Source: Sphingomonas sp. S-NIH.Pt15_0812 (GTDB lineage: Bacteria; Pseudomonadota; Alphaproteobacteria; Sphingomonadales; Sphingomonadaceae). Taken from it: a DNA stretch of 64,000 nucleotides. Below are positions 35,327 through 43,818 of this stretch, piece by piece (position 1 is the first letter of the stretch; each line of letters starts with the position of its first letter). Position numbers and translations under genes: made by a program. The DNA lies in contig NZ_QLJH01000007.1 in the NCBI RefSeq assembly GCF_003951315.1, positions 62,001 through 126,000 of the forward strand. The letters are read 5' to 3'. The notes below the pieces were generated by a model. The model was not told the origin of the DNA. It saw nothing but the letters and a program-made list of their open reading frames with translations, and did not search any database.

Positions 35327-36115
35327 CTATTTCAGCACCGCATTGCCCTGCGTATATTCGATCCGGATACGCACCCAGGCGCCGATCAGCGGCTTGCCGC
35401 CCAGGCGCGGCGGGCGCACGCGGAACTGCCACGCGGCAAGGCGCAGCGAGCGGGCGAAGCCGGAGCCGAGCGGAGACTCACCCAGCGATCGACAATTGTC
35501 GACATGGTAATCCTCGATCGTCCGGCAGGCGACCATGCCCCAGCCGGTCGGCGGCGCGTCGGCGGGCAGATAGCCGTTCAGCTCGCTGTTGCTGGGCTCG
35601 CGATACCATTCGGCATTGTAGAGCCGCTGTCCGCCCGATCCCTCGCCTGGCCCGTAGACGGAGCGACTGTCCTTGCCGTCGCCGGCCTCGCCGTCATTGT
35701 CGCCGGTACGGCCGCCGCCGGACCCCTGGACCTTGGCGAGGTCGAACGAGTCGAACAGCGCCTTGCTGTTCGGGATCACGCCCGGCGCAAAGGGGGGCGG
35801 CACGGGCGTTTCGACGGGCTTGGCCTGCGCCACGGGGCGGGGCGTGTCGACCTTGGCGGAGTCGCCGCTCTTTTGCGGTTGGACCTTGGCGGTCTTGCCC
35901 TGCGCCGCCGGCTTGGGAGCTTCGCCGCGATCGGGGAGCAGCGAGAAGCTGGTCGGCGGCTCTTCCGGCTTGCGCTCGCTCAGCGGGGGGGCGAGCCGGA
36001 GCAACAGCAGCAGGAGCAGCAGATGCGCCAATACCGTCAGGATGAACGCACCCGCGCGGCGACGCGGCGATGCGTCCGGACGATCGGGATCGGGCTGGAG
36101 ATACGCCGAGCGCAT
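35327..36115 (-). CDS. TonB-like periplasmic protein
   Basis: A 262-residue protein with the layout of an energy-transducing TonB: a cytosolic start, one membrane helix (AFILTVLAHLLLLLLLLRLA, ~22-42), a long proline/lysine- and glutamate-containing periplasmic stretch (~45-140), and a C-terminal beta domain (~180-262; CRTIEDYHVDNCRSLGESPL and AWQFRVRPPRLGGKPL). The middle has a Gly/Asp-rich segment. Two cysteines flank the C-terminal domain start. No exbB/exbD or TonB-dependent receptor is adjacent, so it may be an orphan that serves another cell-envelope task. It is upstream of and codirectional with nothing obvious; mscS lies 79 bp beyond. Confidence 0.72.
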   Translation of the reverse strand: MRSAYLQPDPDRPDASPRRRAGAFILTVLAHLLLLLLLLRLAPPLSERKPEEPPTSFSLLPDRGEAPKPAAQGKTAKVQPQKSGDSAKVDTPRPVAQAKPVETPVPPPFAPGVIPNSKALFDSFDLAKVQGSGGGRTGDNDGEAGDGKDSRSVYGPGEGSGGQRLYNAEWYREPSNSELNGYLPADAPPTGWGMVACRTIEDYHVDNCRSLGESPLGSGFARSLRLAAWQFRVRPPRLGGKPLIGAWVRIRIEYTQGNAVLK

Positions 36116-36194
36116 GAGCGTGCCGGTTAGGGCGCGATCATGGCTGCGGCAAGGCGGTCAGGTGGCGGATGGCCTATTTGTCATCGAAGCCTGC

Positions 36195-37376
36195 TCAACG
36201 ACTTGGGGCGTTCTCGACATGCACGGGCTGGACTTCCGGATAGGGCATGACGATCCGGCCGTCGGGCGCGGCTGTATAGGTGGTCTGGGTCGGATAGGGG
36301 ATGCTGATTCCCTCACGGGCGAATCGGCGCATGATCGACACCACGATCCGGTCGCGCATCGGATGCGCCTTGTTCCAATCGTCGCCGGGCACGTCGAACA
36401 GCAGCGACAGGTCGATCGAACTCGCCCCGAACGTCTCGAAGCCGGCGCGCGCGACCGTGCCGCCCTCCGCCTCGACGATCTCGCGCAGGATCGCGGGAAC
36501 GCGTTCCAGCAGATCGGGTGGCGTCTCATAGGCGACGCCGATGGTGAAGCCGATGCGGATATGATCGCGCACCGTGATGTTCTGGATCTCCTTGTCGAGC
36601 AATTGCCGGTTGGAGATGATGCGAAGCTCACCGGTATAGGCGCGGATGCGGGTGGACTTGAGGCCGATCCCCTCGATCACGCCGCTGGTCTGGTCGTAAT
36701 TGACCTTGTCGCCCCGCCGGAAGGGCCGGTCGAAAATGATCGCCAATGCTGCGAACAGATCGGCGAAGATGCCCTGCGCCGCCAGGCCGATGGCGATGCC
36801 GCCGACGCCCAGGCCGGCGACCAGGCCGGTGACGTTGACGCCGAGATTGTCGAGCACCACGACCAAGGCGATCGCGAACAGCGCGAAGGTGACGAGCAGC
36901 CGGATCAGCCCCATCGCCGACAACAGGGCCTCGCCCTGGTAATTGGCGGCGGAGGTGCGGTGCTCGATCGATCCCAGGATCAGCTCGCGTGCCCAGAGCG
37001 CTGCCTGGAAGACGGCGGCGATGGTGAAGAGGAAGTTGATCGTGCTTTCGACCTGGGCCGGCGCGCCAGCATAGCCGACGACCAGCTTGGCGGCGAGCAT
37101 GACGATGAAGATATTGCCGGTGCGCGACACGGTGCGGCCCAGCACGACGCCCCAGCCGGCGGCCCAATGCGGCCGGTCGCAGAGTTTCGCGCCGATCCGG
37201 CGCACGGCATGCAACGCCAGCACGATCACGGTGCCGATGGCGAAGGCGATCAGGATCTGCAGCCAATGCTCGCGCAGCCATTCGGTGGAGGCCGCGATCA
37301 GGCCGTGCGTCTGCGTCGACAGCGCCGCCGCGTCGAAGATCGGCTCCTGCGCATTGGCAGGCGGGGATTTGGACAT
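36195..37376 (-). CDS. Mechanosensitive channel, MscS family
   Basis: A 393-residue small-conductance mechanosensitive channel that relieves osmotic downshock. Four to five membrane segments precede the pore helix, seen as VTGLVAGLGVGGIAIGLAAQ then GIFADLFAALAIIFDRPFRR; this Gly/Ala pattern is the MscS TM3 signature. The beta domain follows (GDKVNYDQTSGVIEGIGLKS; NRQLLDKEIQNITVRDHIRI) and the C-terminal mixed domain ends near YPEVQPVHVENAPS. The N-terminal ~35 residues lie before the first helix. It is about 100 residues longer than E. coli MscS (286), as many alphaproteobacterial homologues are. Confidence 0.92.
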   Translation of the reverse strand: MSKSPPANAQEPIFDAAALSTQTHGLIAASTEWLREHWLQILIAFAIGTVIVLALHAVRRIGAKLCDRPHWAAGWGVVLGRTVSRTGNIFIVMLAAKLVVGYAGAPAQVESTINFLFTIAAVFQAALWARELILGSIEHRTSAANYQGEALLSAMGLIRLLVTFALFAIALVVVLDNLGVNVTGLVAGLGVGGIAIGLAAQGIFADLFAALAIIFDRPFRRGDKVNYDQTSGVIEGIGLKSTRIRAYTGELRIISNRQLLDKEIQNITVRDHIRIGFTIGVAYETPPDLLERVPAILREIVEAEGGTVARAGFETFGASSIDLSLLFDVPGDDWNKAHPMRDRIVVSIMRRFAREGISIPYPTQTTYTAAPDGRIVMPYPEVQPVHVENAPSR

Positions 37377-37400
37377 GGAAACCTCGTCAGCGATACGGTG

Positions 37401-38399
37401 TCAGGCGGCGGCCGGTGGCGTGCCCGTCTCCAGGAAAGCGATCAGGCCGCGTTCGGTGCGGCTGAGATAGGCCCGTGAGCGGGGCAGGCGCAACGCCCGG
37501 CGGAACGCGGCCTGGCCGGTCTTGGTCAGCGCGATCAGCGCCGGATGGACATAGCTCTTGCGGGCGATGGCCGGCGTATTGCCCAGCCGCTCGACCACCG
37601 GCTCCAGCATCGCCTTGAGGCTCAGATCCTCCTCGGCCTCTGCGAGCGCCTCGAACGCCGCGACGCTCGCGCCCCAGGTGCGGAAATGCTTGGCGGTGAA
37701 GTCGCAGGCCGTCGCCGCCTTGATATAGGCGTTGACATCGGAGGAGGTGACCGGATGCGCCTCCCCCTCGGCATCGATCCAGGCGAACAGATGCTGGTCG
37801 TCCAGATCCTCCATCCGGCGCACCGTGGCGGCGAGTGCGCGGTCGGTGATCGCGACATCGCGCATCTTGCCCGACTTGCCCTTGTAGCGCAGCTTCAGCG
37901 TCGATCCCTTCACCGTGCCATGGCGTTTGCGCAGGGTGGTCGCACCGAACGACTGGTTGGCCTCGGCATAGGCCTCGTTGCCGACGCGCAGATGACCGAT
38001 GTCGAGCAGGCGGACAACGGCGGCGACCGCACGCTCCTTGCACAGCCCACGGCGCTTCAGATCGGCCTCCACCTGCTTGCGCAGGCGGGGCAGGGCGGTG
38101 CCGAACTCGCAACACCGATCATATTTGGCGGCCTCCTGCGCGGCGCGGAAGTCGACATGATAGCGATATTGCTTGCGGCCCTTCTCGTCCCAGCCAATCG
38201 CCTGGATATGGCCATTCGCCTTGGGGCAGAACCAGGCGCGCTCATAGGCGGGGGGCAGGCCGATCGCGTTCAGTCGGGCGATCTCGTCCGCATCGGTGAT
38301 CCGCTCGCCCGCCGCATCGCGATACTCCCACTGGTCGCGAACCTTGCGGCGGGTGATCCCGGATTTGGAATCATCACAGTAGACGATGCGCGCAACCAC
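37401..38399 (-). CDS. DNA topoisomerase IB, poxvirus-like
   Basis: Relaxes supercoils by a 3'-phosphotyrosine mechanism. From the GTG at 38399, placed 6 nt after AAGGAG, the product has 332 residues; the in-frame TTG 38426 is less likely. The small N-terminal domain (about 1-75; EYRDAAGERITDADEIARLN) and the catalytic domain are complete. The nucleophile is Y283 in ARKSYVHPAL; the neighbouring catalytic Arg is in TAKHFRTWGAS, with further active-site Arg/Lys in LLDIGHLRVGNEAYA and RKRHGTVKGSTLKLRYKGK. This bacterial family is patchily distributed and common in sphingomonads. It is divergent from the DJ-1/PfpI gene (110 bp). Confidence 0.92.
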   Translation of the reverse strand: MVARIVYCDDSKSGITRRKVRDQWEYRDAAGERITDADEIARLNAIGLPPAYERAWFCPKANGHIQAIGWDEKGRKQYRYHVDFRAAQEAAKYDRCCEFGTALPRLRKQVEADLKRRGLCKERAVAAVVRLLDIGHLRVGNEAYAEANQSFGATTLRKRHGTVKGSTLKLRYKGKSGKMRDVAITDRALAATVRRMEDLDDQHLFAWIDAEGEAHPVTSSDVNAYIKAATACDFTAKHFRTWGASVAAFEALAEAEEDLSLKAMLEPVVERLGNTPAIARKSYVHPALIALTKTGQAAFRRALRLPRSRAYLSRTERGLIAFLETGTPPAAA

Positions 38400-38509
38400 C
38401 CGGATCTCCTTCGTTCCCTTTGGCAAATGCGCGTCCGCCCGCCTTCGTTCCGGAACGGGCGCGGTCCGCGAGGGTTCTCGGCGACAGGTTCCCCCACAGG
38501 AGTAATGAC

Positions 38510-39061
38510 ATGGCCGACCTTTCCAACGCGCGCGTCCTGATGATCGCGGCCGATGGCTTCGAGACGGTGGAGTTGTTCGAGCCGAAAAAGGCGCTGGAAG
38601 CGGCGGGCGCCACCGTCACGCTCGCCTCGATCAAGCGCGATCCGATCCAGGGGATGGAGCAGGACATCAACAAGGCGGAGATGGCGACGCCCGACTTGAC
38701 GCTGGCCGAGGTGGACACCGACGATTACGACGCGCTGGTCATTCCCGGCGGCACCTGCAACCCCGACAAGCTGCGCCTGGAAGAGCGGGCGGTGGAGATC
38801 GTCGCGGAGTTCATGGAGGACGACAAGATCGTCGCCGCCATCTGCCACGGCCCCTGGTTGCTGGCCGAGGCGGATGTGATCGACGGTCGGCGACTCACCA
38901 GCTATCCTTCGATTCGCACCGACCTGGAAAATGCCGGTGGCGAGGTCGTTGATGAAGAAGTGGTGATCGACGGCAATTTGATCACCAGCCGCAATCCGAA
39001 TGATATTCCGGCCTTCAACCAGGCGATCCTGTCGGCGCTCGAAGAGGAAGTGTCGGAATAA
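38510..39061 (+). CDS. DJ-1/PfpI-family protein (type 1 glutamine-amidotransferase fold)
   Basis: A 183-residue YhbO/PfpI-like protein with a nucleophile elbow AAICHGPWLLAEADVIDG; the reactive residue is C112 next to H113, with E18 of GFETVELFEP in the typical position. Family members act as chaperone-like or deglycase-type stress proteins; which activity applies here is not decidable. ATG 38510 follows CAGGAGTAATGAC (AGGAG at 7 nt). An in-frame extension toward 38420 is not conserved. It is downstream of the divergent topoisomerase IB and followed by a hairpin near 39095. Confidence 0.9.
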   Translation: MADLSNARVLMIAADGFETVELFEPKKALEAAGATVTLASIKRDPIQGMEQDINKAEMATPDLTLAEVDTDDYDALVIPGGTCNPDKLRLEERAVEIVAEFMEDDKIVAAICHGPWLLAEADVIDGRRLTSYPSIRTDLENAGGEVVDEEVVIDGNLITSRNPNDIPAFNQAILSALEEEVSE

Positions 39062-39094
39062 ACTAGATAATATATCCAAATTGCAGGACGGATC

Positions 39095-39122
39095 AACGCC
39101 GCCGGGCCCAACCGGCGGCGTT
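39095..39122 (+). terminator. Hairpin after the PfpI-like gene
   Basis: An 11-bp perfect stem (AACGCCGCCGG 39095-39105 with CCGGCGGCGTT 39112-39122, loop GCCCAA) 33 bp past the stop. No U-tract follows, so it is at best a weak terminator. Confidence 0.5.
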
Positions 39123-39200
39123 GGCCACAGGTGATTGCCACCATTGCCGTTTCACTTTTATTTACCATTTCCCGCAAGACATGGCATCGAAAGGTTTGCC

Positions 39201-39965
39201 ATGCATCGTTTCCACCGCACGCCCCTGATCCGCACCCTGCCGTTCATCGCGGCCGGCCTGGCGTCGCTGATCGGTGCGGCCGTGGCGGCGGAGGTGCCGC
39301 CGGTGTGGATGGCGGCGGTAGTGCAACCGACGGGCGCATCGGATCTGGTACCGGTGCTGGGGACGGTGCGGGGGCTGACGGGTCTGGCGATGATCGTCAC
39401 CGCGCTGCTGGTGGCCGGCTTCGTCTGGTCCAGCCTCTACCTGCTGTTTGGTCATGGTGGCGCCCTGGTGCGCAAGGGCAAGCGGGCGCGTGCCGCCGTG
39501 TGGGGTGCGGGTCTGGAGCCGTTTCCGGAGGAGGAACGGAGGCTGCCGCGCGATCTCGATCAGCCGCTATCGGCCTTCGACCCGGATGCCTTGCCCGTCG
39601 TGCCGTTGCAACCCGTGCCGATGCCGTCGCCGCCGCAACTCTGCGCCGCCAAGGGCGGTCGGGAGACGGAGGTGGACGAGGGGACAGGCGCGGTGGTCGC
39701 AGATCATGCGCCGGCCACAGCCGTCGATCCGGCGGAAGCCCCCGTCGATCTCTTGCCGATCGCCAGCCTACGCACTAGCGAGCCGCCGCGATTGGGCGAG
39801 GACGCGATCACCTATTTGCGTTCGGTGGACATGAACAACAACCTGTCCTCCTTCGGCAAACGCCATGTCCCAATGCCGGTTCCCGAGGAGCCCGGCGCGG
39901 AGCCGAGCATCGCCGCCCTGCTGGCGCGGCTGGAGCGGGGCGCCGCCGGGATGAAGCAGGGCTGA
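39201..39965 (+). CDS. Membrane protein of unknown function
   Basis: I do not recognise a family. The 254-residue product starts at ATG 39201, preceded by AAAGG, and has two membrane segments (LPFIAAGLASLIGAAVAA, ~13-30, and LTGLAMIVTALLVAGFVWSSLYLL, ~59-82) followed by a cytosolic or periplasmic tail of about 170 residues. The tail is rich in Pro, Ala, Asp and Val, probably mostly disordered, and ends in a helical part (SIAALLARLERGAAGMKQG). The segment between the helices (PPVWMAAVVQPTGASDLVPV) is short. It is a stand-alone gene between the PfpI-like gene and the MFS carrier, with 157 bp without any other gene after it. Confidence 0.6.
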   Translation: MHRFHRTPLIRTLPFIAAGLASLIGAAVAAEVPPVWMAAVVQPTGASDLVPVLGTVRGLTGLAMIVTALLVAGFVWSSLYLLFGHGGALVRKGKRARAAVWGAGLEPFPEEERRLPRDLDQPLSAFDPDALPVVPLQPVPMPSPPQLCAAKGGRETEVDEGTGAVVADHAPATAVDPAEAPVDLLPIASLRTSEPPRLGEDAITYLRSVDMNNNLSSFGKRHVPMPVPEEPGAEPSIAALLARLERGAAGMKQG

Positions 39966-40122
39966 TTGCCACGTATCGGGATGCCGAAACTACGAACGGC
40001 ATGGTCAAATGAAGCAACAAGCCGGGCGATGTCGATCGAGCGCCCATACCCGACACACGAAAACCATTGATTGGCCGCCGTCCTCTGATAGCCTGACCGC
40101 ACGAACCAGAGCGGGAGAGAGC

Positions 40123-41706
40123 ATGGCCTACGCACCAGAAGCCGCCGATCCGGGCGGCGTTCCGCCAGCCACCGCCTCCGCTCCGCGCTACGCCTGGTAC
40201 GTGCTGTTCATCCTGTTCCTGGTCTATGTTCTGAATTTCGTCGACCGGCAGATCATCTCGATCCTGGCGGAGGACATCAAGCGCGACCTGGGGCTGCGCG
40301 ACGAGGATCTGGGCTTCCTCTACGGCACCGCTTTCGGGGTCTTCTATTCGCTGTTCGGCATCCCGCTCGGCCGGCTGGCGGACAATTGGCATCGGGGGCG
40401 GCTGATGGTGATCGGCCTGGCGCTCTGGTCGACGATGACCGCTCTGTCCGGCCTGTCGCGTAGCGGCGGGCATCTGGCGGCGGCGCGGATCGGCGTCGGC
40501 ATCGGCGAGGCGACGGCCAGCCCCTCCGCCTATTCGCTGATCTCCGACTGGTTCCCGAAGCGGCTGCGCGCCACGGCGCTGTCGATCTATTCGGCGGGCC
40601 TCTATGTCGGCGGTGGCTGTTCGCTCTTCATCGGCGGGCTGATCGTGCAGGGCTGGAACCGCGCCTATCCGGGCGGCGGCCCCTGGGGACTGGTCGGCTG
40701 GCAGGCGGCGTTCCTGGCGGTGGGCGTGCCGGGATTGCTGGTCGCGGCCTGGATCGCGACCTTGCGCGAGCCGGTGCGCGGCGCGGTCGAGGGGCTGCCG
40801 CCGCCCGCGCCGCACCCCGCACCCTTCCGCGCCTTCCTGTCCGAACTGGTGACGATCATCCCGCCGCTGACGCTGATCGGCGCCTTGGCGGGGGGGATGC
40901 GCGCGCTGATGGTCAACCTGCTCGCCGCCGGACTGACGGTGGCGGCCGTCGCGGGGCTGATCGCGATCGGCGAGCCCTGGCCGCAATGGACTGCCGTCGG
41001 GATCGGCGTCTATGCGGTCTTTTCCTGGGCCTGTGCGCTGCGCCGGCGCGATCCGCCGACCTTCGCGCTGATCGTCGGCACGCCCGCCTTCGTGCTGACG
41101 GTGGTCGCGTATGGCCTCAATGCCTTTCTTGCCTATGCGGCGAGCTTCTGGGCGGCCCCTTATGCCTTGCGGGTGCTGGGGGCGTCGCCGGCCACGGCGG
41201 GCTTCTTCCTGGGGGCGAGCGGGGCGCTGGGCGGCTTCCTGGGCGTGACGCTGGGCGGGATCGCGGCGGATCGCCTGCGCCGTCGCCATCCGGCGGGGCG
41301 GCTGATGGTGGTGATCTTCGGTGCGGTCGTGCCGCTGCCGTTCCTGGCGCTGGCCTTCACCGCCGATTCGACCGCGCTGCTCTACCCGATGCTGTTCGCC
41401 GCGCAGGTCACCGCCAGCGTGGCGCTGGGTGCGGCGGCGGCGACGACTCAGGACTTGGTATTGCCCCGGATGCGCGGCACCGCGACCGCGACCTTCTTCA
41501 TCGGCACGACGCTGTTGGGGCTGGCGCTGGGGCCCTATCTGGCGGGGCGGGTGTCGACCCTGTCGGGGAGCCTGTCGGTCGGAATGCTATCGCTGCTGGC
41601 TTCCGCGCCGATCACGCTGGCCGCCGCGATCGCCGCCTTCCGCCTCGTGCCCGCCGCCGAGCGCACGCGCGAGGACCGGGCGCGGGCGGCGGGCGAGTTG
41701 CTGTAG
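40123..41706 (+). CDS. MFS transporter, Spinster-like
   Basis: A major-facilitator carrier of 527 residues with about 12 helices. The N-terminal YAWYVLFILFLVYVLNFVDR, AEDIKRDLGLRDEDLGFLYG and GIPLGRLADNWHRGRLMVIG follow the Spinster/Spns-type pattern with D and R in the loop between helices 2 and 3. The loop carries PYGG-like repeats late in the protein. A long middle loop near residues 205-235 (PVRGAVEGLPPPAPHPAPF) is proline-rich. The substrate is unknown. ATG 40123 follows GGGAGAGAGC. It ends just before an inverted repeat and the convergent sodC gene. Confidence 0.88.
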   Translation: MAYAPEAADPGGVPPATASAPRYAWYVLFILFLVYVLNFVDRQIISILAEDIKRDLGLRDEDLGFLYGTAFGVFYSLFGIPLGRLADNWHRGRLMVIGLALWSTMTALSGLSRSGGHLAAARIGVGIGEATASPSAYSLISDWFPKRLRATALSIYSAGLYVGGGCSLFIGGLIVQGWNRAYPGGGPWGLVGWQAAFLAVGVPGLLVAAWIATLREPVRGAVEGLPPPAPHPAPFRAFLSELVTIIPPLTLIGALAGGMRALMVNLLAAGLTVAAVAGLIAIGEPWPQWTAVGIGVYAVFSWACALRRRDPPTFALIVGTPAFVLTVVAYGLNAFLAYAASFWAAPYALRVLGASPATAGFFLGASGALGGFLGVTLGGIAADRLRRRHPAGRLMVVIFGAVVPLPFLALAFTADSTALLYPMLFAAQVTASVALGAAAATTQDLVLPRMRGTATATFFIGTTLLGLALGPYLAGRVSTLSGSLSVGMLSLLASAPITLAAAIAAFRLVPAAERTREDRARAAGELL

Positions 41707-41709
41707 TCC

Positions 41710-41740
41710 AGCCGGGAGAGGCCCCGCGCCTCTCCCGGCT
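41710..41740. terminator. Bidirectional hairpin between MFS and sodC genes
   Basis: A 13-bp perfect stem (AGCCGGGAGAGGC 41710-41722 with GCCTCTCCCGGCT 41728-41740, 5-nt loop) sits between the two convergent stops. There is no real U-tract on either strand, so termination may be weak, but its position is that of a shared terminator. Confidence 0.6.
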
Positions 41741-41744
41741 GGGT

Positions 41745-42281
41745 TCAGGCCGGCATGAACACGCCGCAGGCGACGCGGCCGCCGCTATTGCCGGAGGGGT
41801 CGGTCTTCAGGTCGTCGGGCGCGGCATGGACGATGATCGCGCTGCCGTCTGTATCGAGCAGGCCGTCCAGCGTCGCGCCCGGCACGGTCACGCCCAGCGT
41901 GCCGCGACCATCCGTGCCGATGATGAGGTTGGGCAGGTCGCCCTCATGCGGCCCTTGCGGGTTCTGGCTGCCATGCTTCATCGCGGTCGGGTTCCAATGG
42001 CCGCCCGCCGTGGTGAAGTCGGGCGCGTCGCAACGCCCGGTGGTGTGGACATGCGCGCCATGCGTGCCGGGCGGCAGGCCCTGGGAGTCGAGCGTCACGC
42101 GCAGGCCGCCCGCCACCTCCGTCGCGGTCGCCCGGCCCGCGTCGCCGCCGGCCGCCGTGCGCAGGTTCGCGGTCGCCGTACGGCCGCCCGGCACCGCCTC
42201 GCCCACCGCCGTCCGATCCTGCGAACAAGCGGATACGGCCGCCACGGCGAGTCCGATCAGTGCGATCCCCTTGTACATCAA
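41745..42281 (-). CDS. sodC: Cu/Zn superoxide dismutase lipoprotein
   Basis: Periplasmic/outer-membrane Cu/Zn SOD of 178 residues. The leader IALIGLAVAAVSACSQ carries a lipobox-like SACS, suggesting a lipid anchor. Metal ligands are visible: HGAHVHTTGRCD (Cu His), HWNPTAMKHGSQ (bridging His), HEGDLPNL (Zn ligands), and IIVHAAPDD. The disulfide cysteines are in TTGRCDAP and RVACGVFMP. It probably protects the envelope against exogenous superoxide. Its ATG overlaps the stop of thpR (42278-42281), so the two are translationally coupled in the order thpR then sodC. Confidence 0.92.
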   Translation of the reverse strand: MMYKGIALIGLAVAAVSACSQDRTAVGEAVPGGRTATANLRTAAGGDAGRATATEVAGGLRVTLDSQGLPPGTHGAHVHTTGRCDAPDFTTAGGHWNPTAMKHGSQNPQGPHEGDLPNLIIGTDGRGTLGVTVPGATLDGLLDTDGSAIIVHAAPDDLKTDPSGNSGGRVACGVFMPA

Positions 42282-42868
42282 TGCTCTCCCTGTGATTCCA
42301 TGGTCAATCGTTCCGGGTCCGGTCCCGGTTCCAGCGGCCAGCGCGCCACCGGTTCGTACATCGCGCCCTCATGCCCCAAATGGCTCTGGTAGAGGATCAG
42401 GTGCGGCAGCGTGAACGGCGCGCTCGCCAGCCCGGCATGGTCGCGGCACCAACGCTCCACCTCCGGCGCGCCACCAAGCGAGCGGGGCAGGCGGGCGACC
42501 GTGACGTGCGGCCGATAGGCGCGGGTCTCCGGCGGCAGTCCGGCGCGGCGGCAGGCCTGCTCGACCTTGGCGGCGAGATGCGCGAGCGGCGCGGCGGGGG
42601 CCAGCCCGGCCCAGAGCGTATCCGCCCGCCCGCCGCGCCCGAACTGGCCGACGCCGGACAGGGCGACCTGCGGCGCGGGCGCATGAAGGCTGGCGAGCGC
42701 AGCGGCGAGGTCCTCGCCCTGGTGCCGGTCGACCTCGCCGACGAAGCGCAGCGTGACGTGCAACTGCTCGTCCGACTGCCAGCGGGCGCCGGGCACATGG
42801 TCCATCAGATCGGCCAGCGAGTCCCGGATCGCGAGCGGCGGGCGGAGGGCGACGAACAGCCGGATCAT
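42278..42868 (-). CDS. thpR: RNA 2',3'-cyclic phosphodiesterase (LigT/ThpR)
   Basis: A 2H phosphoesterase of 196 residues that opens 2',3'-cyclic phosphates or ligates 2',5' RNA ends. The two catalytic H-x-T-h motifs are H37 in QLHVTLRFVG and H121 in YRPHVTVARL, at the expected spacing, with the N-terminal MIRLFVALRPPLAI typical of the LigT family. It is translationally coupled to sodC by an ATGA overlap; a functional link between RNA-end repair and superoxide detoxification is not established, and the pairing may be only local operon economy. The promoter should lie in the 117-bp gap shared with the divergent BI-1 gene. Confidence 0.9.
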   Translation of the reverse strand: MIRLFVALRPPLAIRDSLADLMDHVPGARWQSDEQLHVTLRFVGEVDRHQGEDLAAALASLHAPAPQVALSGVGQFGRGGRADTLWAGLAPAAPLAHLAAKVEQACRRAGLPPETRAYRPHVTVARLPRSLGGAPEVERWCRDHAGLASAPFTLPHLILYQSHLGHEGAMYEPVARWPLEPGPDPERLTMESQGEH

Positions 42869-42985
42869 GGCGCCACCTTAACCCGTCGGACGGGTCGCTG
42901 TCATCGTCCCGCGCTTGAAACATGCACCGTTCGGGCCGATATACGGCCTATCCGGCATCATGCCGGGGAGGGAGTTTTATTCACC

Positions 42986-43735
42986 ATGGCGAATTGGTCC
43001 GATCCACGCCCCAACGCCGCGCCGTTCGGCAGGACGTTCGCGTCCGCGGGTGATGCGGCCCGTGACGCGGGCCTGCGCAGCTATATGTTGCGCGTCTACA
43101 ACTACATGGCCTCGGCCGTGCTGCTGAGCGGCATCGTCGCGATGCTGTTCGCCGCGGGCGGCCGGGACTCGTTGGCCGCGCAGGTCTTCGTGAACGGCGG
43201 CATCCTTCGCTACGTCGTGATGTTCGCGCCGCTGGCGATCGTCTTCGCGATGAGCTTCGGGCAGAACCGCATGTCCACGGGCACGATGCAGGGCCTGTTC
43301 TGGGGCTTCGCGGTGCTGATGGGCGTGTCGCTGTCGACCATCTTCCTGGTCTATTCGGGCACCTCGATCGCGCAGGCCTTCTTCGCGACGGCGGCGGGCT
43401 TCGCGGCGCTCAGCCTCTATGGCTATACCACGAAGCGTGATCTGTCGGCGTTCGGCACCTTCCTGATCATCGGCGTGGTCGGCCTGCTGGTGGCGAGCGT
43501 CATCAACATGTTCCTGCAGTCGGGGCCGATGGGCCTGGTGATCAGCTTCGTCGGCGTGCTGCTGTTCGCGGGTCTGACCGCCTATGACACGCAGCGCACC
43601 AAGAGCCTCTATTACCAGGTCGCCGGCACCGAATATGAGGGCAAGGTGGTCGTGATGTCGGCGCTGAGCCTCTATCTCGACTTCATCAACATGTTCATGT
43701 TCATCCTGCGTCTGTTCGGCAGCTCGCGCGACTGA
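42986..43735 (+). CDS. Bax inhibitor-1/YccA-family membrane protein
   Basis: A 249-residue integral membrane protein of the BI-1 (TMBIM/YccA) family with about seven helices. The family signature is in the middle and end: VISFVGVLLFAGLTAYDTQR and ALSLYLDFINMFMFILRLFG with conserved Asp residues used in Ca2+/proton leak in homologues. The N-terminal 35 residues are hydrophilic. ATG 42986 follows a purine-rich GGGAGGGAG region about 10 nt upstream. E. coli YccA restrains FtsH; whether this homologue does is unknown. A strong terminator lies directly after it. Confidence 0.92.
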   Translation: MANWSDPRPNAAPFGRTFASAGDAARDAGLRSYMLRVYNYMASAVLLSGIVAMLFAAGGRDSLAAQVFVNGGILRYVVMFAPLAIVFAMSFGQNRMSTGTMQGLFWGFAVLMGVSLSTIFLVYSGTSIAQAFFATAAGFAALSLYGYTTKRDLSAFGTFLIIGVVGLLVASVINMFLQSGPMGLVISFVGVLLFAGLTAYDTQRTKSLYYQVAGTEYEGKVVVMSALSLYLDFINMFMFILRLFGSSRD

Positions 43736-43762
43736 TCGCGCGGACAGGACCGAACCATCCGG

Positions 43763-43793
43763 GCCCGGCGGACCATATCCGCCGGGCTTTTTT
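43763..43793 (+). terminator. Intrinsic terminator of the BI-1 gene
   Basis: A 10-bp stem (GCCCGGCGGA 43763-43772 with TCCGCCGGGC 43778-43787, loop CCATA) followed by TTTTTT. It lies 28 bp past the stop of the BI-1 gene. Confidence 0.93.
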
Positions 43794-43818
43794 CATGCCC
43801 TCCGCCCGAAAGCCCGTC

